Assembly (NCBI GenBank): GCA_964627855.1
Contig: CAZVLE010000025.1
Coordinates: forward strand, 1 to 29,740
Length of the DNA stretch: 29,740 nucleotides
Origin: CAZVLE01 sp964627855
GTDB taxonomy: Bacteria > Bacillota > Dethiobacteria > DTU022
Direction: 5' to 3'
The notes under the pieces were generated by a model. That model saw nothing but the letters and a program-made list of their open reading frames with translations. It searched no databases and was not told where the DNA came from. How positions within the stretch are numbered: the first letter of the stretch is position 1; every line of letters starts with the position of its first letter. A program made the position numbers and the translations under genes. Positions 23,218 through 29,740 of this stretch are shown here, piece after piece.

Positions 23218-25197
23218 TTGAGTGGCAGCCGGGCCTTTAAAATAAAATCAGAATACTCACCTTCCGGTGATCAACCAAAGGCAATTGAAGCCATGGTTGA
23301 GGGGCTGCAGCGGGGTTTCCGTTACCAGACCCTGCTGGGTGTTACCGGATCGGGAAAAACTTTCAGCATAGCCCATGTTATCGAGCAGGTCCAACGGCCC
23401 ACTCTGGTCATTGCACCGAATAAAATTCTCGCTGCACAGTTATGCAGCGAGTTTAAAGAGTTGTTTCCGGACAACGCTGTTGAATATTTTATCAGTTATT
23501 ATGATTACTACCAGCCGGAAGCTTACCTCCCCCAGAGCGATACATATATTGAGAAAGATTCTTCAATTAATGATGAGATTGACAAGCTGCGTCACTCAGC
23601 CACCAGCGCTCTTCTTGAACGCCCGGATGTTATAATCGTCGCTTCAGTATCCTGTATTTACGGTCTCGGATCACCTCATGAATATATGGAGCAGGTGCTT
23701 TCAATCCGTCAGGGTGCCAGGCTGAGCCGTGACCAGATCATTGAACGCCTGGTAGATATTCATTACCAGCGCAATGAAATTGATTTCCACCGTGGCACTT
23801 TCCGGGTCAGGGGAGATGTGCTGGAAATTATACCTGCTTCATTCTCTGAATCAGCACTGCGCGTAGAGCTTTTTGGCGATGAAGTTGAGCGTTTAAGAGA
23901 AATTGACCTGGTCAGCGGTAAGGTTACAGGAGACCGTTCGCATGTTGCTATTTTTCCGGCAACCCACTACGTTACAGCCCCGGAGCAGTTAAAACGCGCG
24001 GTGAAAGATATCGAAGCTGAGCTGCGGGAACGACTGGGCTACTTTAGACAGGAGCAAAAGCTGCTTGAGGCCCAGCGCCTGGAACAGCGGACTATATTTG
24101 ACCTGGAAATGATGCAGGAAATAGGTTTTTGCAGTGGTATTGAAAACTATTCCCGCCATCTCGACGGGCGCCCGGCAGGAAGCCGTCCGGCAACCCTGTT
24201 AGACTATTTCAGGGAAAATTTTCTTGTTGTCATCGATGAGTCGCATATAACCATTCCCCAGATCAATGGCATGTATCGTGGGGATCTCTCCAGGAAGAGT
24301 ACCCTGGTCGATCATGGTTTCAGGTTGCCTTCGGCTCTCGATAACCGCCCCCTGCAATTTGCTGAGTTTGAAACACTTGTTAACCAGGCTATTTTTGTAT
24401 CGGCTACCCCGGGCCCCTGGGAACTGGAGCACAGCGAAGCAGTTATTGAGCAAATAATTCGGCCAACAGGGCTGGTTGATCCTTCTGTGGAAGTAAGGCC
24501 TGCCGAAGGACAGGTTGATGATCTTTATGCTGAAATCAGGAAGAGAGCCGAGGCCGGGCAACGGGTTCTGGTTACAACCATGACCAAGCGCCTTGCTGAA
24601 GACTTAACTGATTACTACCGCAATATGGGGATAAGGGTTCGCTACATGCATTCCGATATCGGTGCCCTGGAAAGGATGGCCATAATCAGGGGTTTACGCC
24701 TGGGGGATTTTGATGTCTTGATTGGGATAAACCTGCTGCGCGAAGGGTTGGATCTGCCCGAAGTAAGCCTTGTTGCCATTCTGGATGCTGATAAGGAAGG
24801 GTTTTTACGTTCCGAGCGTTCGCTGATTCAGACTATTGGTCGTACCGCTCGCAATGTTGAGGGACGCGTGATCATGTATGCCGAGAAAACTACATCTTCC
24901 ATGGAGCGGGCTATCGGTGAAACCGAAAGACGTCGTTCACAGCAACTAGCTTATAATGAGCAATTTAATATCGTTCCCCGCACCATTGTCAAGCCGATTC
25001 ATGCCCTGCTCGGGGTAACGACAGTGGCCGAAGAGGAGCGCTCCTACGGGGCTGATCTGCAGAAAATCCCTGCAGCCGGGAGGCGTAAACTGATTGCTGA
25101 CATGCGTAAAGAAATGCTGCAGGCTTCACGAGAGCTGGCCTTTGAAAGGGCAGCAGAACTGCGCGATATGATTTTTGAACTTGAAAAGCAAAGCTGA
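23218..25197 (+). CDS. uvrB: UvrABC system subunit B (DNA damage helicase)
   Basis: A 659-residue nucleotide excision repair helicase. UvrA loads it onto damage; it verifies the lesion and recruits UvrC. Seen: Walker A GVTGSGKT at residues 41-48, the DNA-clamping beta-hairpin segment YYDYYQPEAYLP, the DESH box (VVIDESHITIPQ), a late helicase half (LLREGLDLPE, QTIGRTARN), and the C-terminal UVR motif (RELAFERAAELRD) that binds UvrC. TTG 23218 has AGGAGG seven bases upstream. The ATG at 23182 lies at the predicted transcription start and lacks a ribosome site. uvrA follows 74 bases after its stop. Confidence 0.97.
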   Translation: MSGSRAFKIKSEYSPSGDQPKAIEAMVEGLQRGFRYQTLLGVTGSGKTFSIAHVIEQVQRPTLVIAPNKILAAQLCSEFKELFPDNAVEYFISYYDYYQPEAYLPQSDTYIEKDSSINDEIDKLRHSATSALLERPDVIIVASVSCIYGLGSPHEYMEQVLSIRQGARLSRDQIIERLVDIHYQRNEIDFHRGTFRVRGDVLEIIPASFSESALRVELFGDEVERLREIDLVSGKVTGDRSHVAIFPATHYVTAPEQLKRAVKDIEAELRERLGYFRQEQKLLEAQRLEQRTIFDLEMMQEIGFCSGIENYSRHLDGRPAGSRPATLLDYFRENFLVVIDESHITIPQINGMYRGDLSRKSTLVDHGFRLPSALDNRPLQFAEFETLVNQAIFVSATPGPWELEHSEAVIEQIIRPTGLVDPSVEVRPAEGQVDDLYAEIRKRAEAGQRVLVTTMTKRLAEDLTDYYRNMGIRVRYMHSDIGALERMAIIRGLRLGDFDVLIGINLLREGLDLPEVSLVAILDADKEGFLRSERSLIQTIGRTARNVEGRVIMYAEKTTSSMERAIGETERRRSQQLAYNEQFNIVPRTIVKPIHALLGVTTVAEEERSYGADLQKIPAAGRRKLIADMRKEMLQASRELAFERAAELRDMIFELEKQS

Positions 25198-25271
25198 GGG
25201 TCTAGAGCTCAGTAAATGATTATAGATGCAAAGCGAACAGGTTAAGGTTCATTTCCGGAGAGGTGATAAGG

Positions 25272-28115
25272 TTGTCTTCAGAAGAAATAACTATCCGCGG
25301 GGCGAGAGTGCATAATTTAAAAAATATCAGCCTGGCCCTGCCGCGTAACAAGCTCATAGTATTTACCGGTTTAAGTGGTTCAGGAAAATCTTCTCTGGCG
25401 TTTGACACAATCTATGCAGAGGGTCAAAGGCGATATGTTGAATCGCTTTCCGCTTATGCCCGGCAATTTCTCGGCCAGATGGATAAACCGGATCTTGATC
25501 AAATCGAAGGCCTTTCCCCGGCGATCTCTATCGATCAGAAAACTGCCTCAAGAAACCCGCGCTCCACAGTAGGAACGGTCACTGAAATATACGATTACAT
25601 TCGTCTTCTCTTTGCTCGTACTGGTATTCCTAATTGTCCTTACTGTGAAAAGGAGATTAGCAAACAAACTGTGCAGCAGATGGTTGACCAGATTTCTGCG
25701 CTGCCCGGGGATACCCGGATCCAGGTGTTGGCGCCACTAGTCAGAAGCCGCAAAGGTGAATACACGAAACTGCTTGATGAGATGCGCCGGAAAGGTTATG
25801 TTCGGATCAGGGTTGATGGCGCTGTGCGCGACCTGGAAGAAGATATTTTGCTCGACAAGAATAAAAAACACACTATTGAAGTAGTCGTTGACCGCCTGGT
25901 TATGCGGGAAGGTATCGAAACCCGTCTTGCCGATTCCCTGGAAACGGCCCTTAAATTAAGTGAAGGTCTTGTTTTAATTGAAGAAGTTGGTGGTGCTGAA
26001 CAGCTTTTCAGCGAAAACTTTGCCTGTGCTGAATGTGGATTCAGTTTTGAAGAAATTAGCCCGCGTATTTTCTCGTTTAACAGTCCCTACGGGGCCTGCC
26101 CCGAATGCAGTGGACTGGGCAGCAGGGCTGAATTTTCGGCAGACCTGGTCATTCCCTTTCCGGAACTGTCTATCCGTGAAGGCGCTATTCATCCCTGGTC
26201 AGGGCAAAATTACTATCAGCAATTCCTGGAAGCAGCCGCTAAAGAATGGGGTGCTGATCTTGATACACCCTTTCGTGATCTAAATCCCGATCTTCAGCAG
26301 AAGATCCTTTACGGTTCAGCGGAAAAGTTTAATTTCCGCTATGTGAACATGTTTAAGAGAGTACGTTTTTACCGTAAAGCTTTCCCGGGGGTCCTTAAAC
26401 TTCTTGAGCGGCGTTATGCAGCAACCACATCTGAAGATATGCGCTCAGATATGGCCCGCTACATGCAAATAAAACCCTGTCCTACTTGCGGGGGGAAACG
26501 CCTGAAACCTTCCAGCCTGGCTGTTTTACTCGGAGGCAGCAATATCGCCCACATTTCGGCTATGACTGTCGAAGAGGCCGGGCAATTCTTTGAAGAGCTT
26601 ACCCTGAACGAGAGGCAGCAGCAGATAGCAAGGCAGGTTTTAAAGGAAATCGGGGAAAGATTGAGCTTTTTACGCAATGTCGGTTTGCAATATCTGACCC
26701 TTGATCGGGCTGCCTCGACATTGTCAGGCGGTGAAGCGCAACGCATCAGGCTCGCCACCCAGATTGGCTCGGGGTTAACCGGAGTTATCTATATTTTGGA
26801 TGAGCCAAGTATTGGTTTGCACCAGCGCGATAACGCCCGTTTAATTACCACTCTCCAGGCCCTGCGTGATCTTGGTAATACAGTCCTGGTGGTTGAACAT
26901 GATGAAGAGACCATTCGCAGTGCCGATCACCTGGTTGATATCGGGCCGGGTGCCGGTGCGGCTGGCGGGGAAATAGTTGCTCAGGGTTCGGTTGAAACCC
27001 TGATTGCCGAACCGACTTCAATTACCGGTGACTACCTGGCCGGAAGAAAAGCAGTAATCATTCCTGAAAAACGACGCCCGGTTAACGATCGCTGGCTCTG
27101 GATCAGAGGTGCCCGTGAGCATAATCTAAAAAATATTGACGTTGGTATTCCCCTGGGACTTTTTGTCTGCGTGGCCGGAGTCTCCGGTTCAGGGAAAAGC
27201 ACCCTGATCAATGAAATTCTGGCCAGGGCCCTATCTCGCAAACTGCACCGCTCGCGGGAACAGGCGGGAAAACACAGCGGCCTTGAGGGAGTAGAACACC
27301 TGGACAAGGTTATTGTCATTGACCAATCACCAATCGGGCGGACCCCCAGGTCGAATCCGGCTACTTATACCGGTCTGTTTGATGGTATTCGTGAGCTTTT
27401 TTCAAAAACCGGTGAATCTCGTCGGAGGGGTTATAAACCTGGCCGTTTCAGCTTTAATGTCAAGGGCGGACGCTGTGAAGCCTGTCGCGGTGACGGTATT
27501 TTGAGGATAGAGATGCACTTCTTACCGGATGTCTACGTACCCTGTGAAGTTTGCCGTGGGCAGCGTTACAACCGTGAAACTCTTGAAGTACGCTATAAAG
27601 AGAAAAATATCGCCGATGTTCTGGCCCTGAATGTTGCAGAAGCGCTTGAGTTCTTTGCTGCTATTCCAAAGGTGCAGCGAAAGCTGCAGCTGCTTTATGA
27701 TGTTGGCCTTGGCTATATTCAGCTTGGCCAACCGGCTACGACCCTTTCCGGAGGTGAAGCCCAAAGAGTCAAGCTGGCTACGGAACTATCGAGACGCAGC
27801 AATGGCAGAAGCCTCTATATTCTTGATGAACCGACGACGGGACTGCATTTAGACGATATCAGCAAGCTCCTGATTATTCTTGAAAGGCTTGTTGAAAGTG
27901 GCAACACTGTTGTAGTGATCGAACATAATCTTGAGGTTCTCAAAAGGGCTGATTATCTGATTGACCTTGGCCCAGAGGGCGGTGAAGGCGGGGGCAGGGT
28001 GGTTGTTGCCGGTTCCCCGGAAGAAGTGGCAGGTTTTAAAGATTCTTTCACCGGCCAGTGGCTTAGCCGAATTCTCGATGCCGGCGGGCCTCAGCAAGAT
28101 CAGAGTTACGCTTAA
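25272..28115 (+). CDS. uvrA: UvrABC system subunit A (damage-recognition ATPase)
   Basis: A 947-residue ABC-class ATPase that finds DNA lesions as a dimer and loads UvrB. Two ABC modules: Walker A GLSGSGKSS at residues 33-41 and GVSGSGKST at 636-644, signatures LSGGEAQRIRLA and LSGGEAQRVKLA, and Walker B segments YILDEPSIGLH and YILDEPTTGLH. Zinc-binding cysteine pairs occur in both halves (CAEC, CPEC; CEAC, CEVC), with a further CPYC in the UvrB-binding region. TTG 25272 is preferred because AGGTGA at 25261-25266 is a strong ribosome site five bases upstream; GTG 25263 lies inside that site. uvrC follows after 44 bases. Confidence 0.97.
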   Translation: MSSEEITIRGARVHNLKNISLALPRNKLIVFTGLSGSGKSSLAFDTIYAEGQRRYVESLSAYARQFLGQMDKPDLDQIEGLSPAISIDQKTASRNPRSTVGTVTEIYDYIRLLFARTGIPNCPYCEKEISKQTVQQMVDQISALPGDTRIQVLAPLVRSRKGEYTKLLDEMRRKGYVRIRVDGAVRDLEEDILLDKNKKHTIEVVVDRLVMREGIETRLADSLETALKLSEGLVLIEEVGGAEQLFSENFACAECGFSFEEISPRIFSFNSPYGACPECSGLGSRAEFSADLVIPFPELSIREGAIHPWSGQNYYQQFLEAAAKEWGADLDTPFRDLNPDLQQKILYGSAEKFNFRYVNMFKRVRFYRKAFPGVLKLLERRYAATTSEDMRSDMARYMQIKPCPTCGGKRLKPSSLAVLLGGSNIAHISAMTVEEAGQFFEELTLNERQQQIARQVLKEIGERLSFLRNVGLQYLTLDRAASTLSGGEAQRIRLATQIGSGLTGVIYILDEPSIGLHQRDNARLITTLQALRDLGNTVLVVEHDEETIRSADHLVDIGPGAGAAGGEIVAQGSVETLIAEPTSITGDYLAGRKAVIIPEKRRPVNDRWLWIRGAREHNLKNIDVGIPLGLFVCVAGVSGSGKSTLINEILARALSRKLHRSREQAGKHSGLEGVEHLDKVIVIDQSPIGRTPRSNPATYTGLFDGIRELFSKTGESRRRGYKPGRFSFNVKGGRCEACRGDGILRIEMHFLPDVYVPCEVCRGQRYNRETLEVRYKEKNIADVLALNVAEALEFFAAIPKVQRKLQLLYDVGLGYIQLGQPATTLSGGEAQRVKLATELSRRSNGRSLYILDEPTTGLHLDDISKLLIILERLVESGNTVVVIEHNLEVLKRADYLIDLGPEGGEGGGRVVVAGSPEEVAGFKDSFTGQWLSRILDAGGPQQDQSYA

Positions 28116-28159
28116 TCAAAACTGCCGCTATTCACGGTATCTGCGGATGGTGTTAAATA

Positions 28160-29740
28160 TTGTTTGCGGAATTAAAGGAAAAGGTAAAGCATTTTCCCGA
28201 AAGGCCGGGCGTTTATCTGCTCAAAGATCAGAACGGTCGGATCCTTTACGTGGGTAAAGCCCTTTCACTGCGCCAAAGAGTGCGTTCATATCTTGTTGAG
28301 AATAAAAATCCTTCACCACGCCTGCGGCTTTTACAGGCGAACCTTGCAGAGATCGATTATCTAGTCACGGACAGCGAAGTTGAAGCGCTCATCCTGGAGT
28401 GCAATTTGATCAAGGAATATCGTCCTCGATTCAATGTTAACTTAAAGGATGACAAAGATTTTCCCTATCTGATCCTGACAGCCGATTATTATCCGCGTCT
28501 TGAATTGATGCGTCTTTCGCAAAAAGGTAGCCGGCGGGGGCGTTCCATACCCCTGGAGTCCAAAGAAGAAAGGTGTTTTGGTCCCTACACGGATGTTGGT
28601 GCCGTCCGTGAAACGATGCAGCTTCTCGGTTCACTCTTTCCCCTGCGCCGTTGCAGGCAGCTATTAGATGGCCGAGCTGCTGCAGCAAGGCCCTGTCTCA
28701 ATTACCAGATGCATAGATGTTTGGCGCCCTGCCGTGGTGAAGAACTGGTTTCTTACAATCACTATGATGGTCTGGTCAAACAAGTGGTGATGTTCCTCAA
28801 GGGCAATTATGGTGATCTGGAGAAAGCACTTGAAAGGCAGATGCATATTGCAGCAGAGGAGCAGCGTTTTGAGGAAGCTGCATCACTGCGAGATCGCATT
28901 TCAGCTTTGCAGCGGGTAGCCGGACAGCAGCAGAAAGTGCTCTCAGCTGAGAACAGTCCGGACCGTGATGTTTTGGCCCTGGTTCGCTTTGAACAAAAGG
29001 TTGCAGTACATCTATTCAAGATCCGGGAAGGTAAACTGCTGAGCCAGGATCATTTCCCCCTGTCCGGTGCGGGAGAAGTGGCCGATGATGAAGTAATGGC
29101 TTCCTTTATAAAGTCTTACTACAACAGGGCAGACTCTCTTCCTGATGAAGTCCTTTGCTCGATCCTGCCTTCAGAAATTGAATTGCTCGGTAGATGGCTG
29201 AAAGAAATAACCGGACGAAAAATCAGCCTGCGTTTTCCCCGTCGCGGATCCCTGAAAAACCTGGTTAAGCTGGCTTTGACAAATGGTATTCTCAAGTTGA
29301 AAGAAGAGCAGGCCAGGCAGGAAAGAATGATTGAAGAGCCGTTACAAGAACTTGCTAAGCTGCTTGGTTTATTGAAGGCGCCGTTACGCATAGAAGGCTA
29401 CGATATATCACACCTGGGCGGCAAAGATCCGGTTGGGGTGATGGTCGTTTTTCAAAAAGGAGAGCCCTTCAAAGATGGCTACCGCCGCTTTAACATCCAA
29501 AAGGCAGTTGAAGGCGATGATTATGCCGCTCTCCAGGAAGTATTAAAACGAAGAGCGGGAAAAACTTTCTGGCCAAGCCCCGACTTACTACTTATTGATG
29601 GCGGCAAGGGTCAGCTTAATGCTGTCCGGTCTTTCCTGCGCCATACGCCGATGAAAGATATTCCCATTGTTGCACTGGCCAAGAACCCGGATCGCCTTTT
29701 TCTGGAAGGCTCCGGTCTGCCGGTTTTGCTAAATGCAAAC
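28160..29740 (+). CDS. uvrC: UvrABC system subunit C, 3' end outside window
   Basis: The nuclease subunit that cuts both sides of a lesion. 527 codons are visible and the frame is still open at the window end; the last part of the RNase H-like domain and the terminal helix-hairpin-helix repeats lie beyond. Visible: the GIY-YIG 3'-incision domain with G17-V-Y19 and Y30-V-G32, a cysteine cluster (CLNYQMHRCLAPC), the UVR motif (EEQRFEEAASLRDRI) that meets UvrB, and the start of the 5'-incision domain (GYDISHLGG, LLIDGGKGQL) with its aspartates. TTG 28160 is the only usable start: an in-frame TAA sits at 28154-28156. A weak GGATGGTG precedes it. Confidence 0.95.
   Translation, partial: MFAELKEKVKHFPERPGVYLLKDQNGRILYVGKALSLRQRVRSYLVENKNPSPRLRLLQANLAEIDYLVTDSEVEALILECNLIKEYRPRFNVNLKDDKDFPYLILTADYYPRLELMRLSQKGSRRGRSIPLESKEERCFGPYTDVGAVRETMQLLGSLFPLRRCRQLLDGRAAAARPCLNYQMHRCLAPCRGEELVSYNHYDGLVKQVVMFLKGNYGDLEKALERQMHIAAEEQRFEEAASLRDRISALQRVAGQQQKVLSAENSPDRDVLALVRFEQKVAVHLFKIREGKLLSQDHFPLSGAGEVADDEVMASFIKSYYNRADSLPDEVLCSILPSEIELLGRWLKEITGRKISLRFPRRGSLKNLVKLALTNGILKLKEEQARQERMIEEPLQELAKLLGLLKAPLRIEGYDISHLGGKDPVGVMVVFQKGEPFKDGYRRFNIQKAVEGDDYAALQEVLKRRAGKTFWPSPDLLLIDGGKGQLNAVRSFLRHTPMKDIPIVALAKNPDRLFLEGSGLPVLLNAN

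Overview
The window is a chromosomal stretch of an anaerobic Firmicutes/Clostridia-type bacterium. Three things point there: Gram-positive style Shine-Dalgarno sites with many GTG and TTG starts, a SAM-I (S-box) riboswitch ahead of metK, and a gene order hpf - secA - prfB - yvjA(YitT) - ftsE - ftsX - ctp - minJ-like - uvrB - uvrA that follows Bacillus subtilis closely. A CooC-type nickel-insertion ATPase suggests the cell has a Ni-dependent CO dehydrogenase or CODH/acetyl-CoA synthase, as acetogens, syntrophs and carboxydotrophs do. All genes I can support lie on the + strand. No tRNA, rRNA, IS element or CRISPR array was seen.

Layout. (1) 1-697: the C-terminal end of a surface or secreted protein with a Asp-Pro-X repeat linker, then a terminator. 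(2) About 970-4083: a promoter and a three-gene set made of a MoxR-type AAA+ ATPase, a CoxE-like VWA protein whose start overlaps the ATPase stop, and CooC. This looks like a metalloenzyme maturation module. (3) 4290-4931: a stand-alone phosphoribosyltransferase. (4) 4981-6369: SAM-I riboswitch with its terminator, then metK. (5) 6583-9521: recD2 and comFC. (6) 9625-15635: hpf, an unrecognised nucleotidyltransferase-fold protein, secA (an unusually long form) and prfB with its programmed +1 frameshift. (7) 15645-23164: a YitT/YvjA membrane protein; the ftsE-ftsX division/cell-wall transporter with an EnvC-like M23 peptidase; a carboxy-terminal processing protease; a MinJ-like PDZ membrane protein; and a GDT1/UPF0016 cation transporter. 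(8) 23168-29740: uvrB, uvrA and uvrC (uvrC cut by the window end), i.e. all three subunits of the nucleotide excision repair nuclease in one run.

Regions 7 and 8 work as two units. FtsEX is expected to gate the secreted coiled-coil peptidase encoded just downstream, with the Ctp protease and MinJ-like protein also acting at the envelope or division site. UvrA, UvrB and UvrC act in sequence on damaged DNA.

The most notable points are the MoxR-VWA-CooC module, the long SecA, the unrecognised protein before secA, and two genes (recD2 and the GDT1 homologue) whose conserved N-termini have no ATG/GTG/TTG codon, so that CTG starts are the simplest reading. Gene-finders would truncate both of these as well as prfB.
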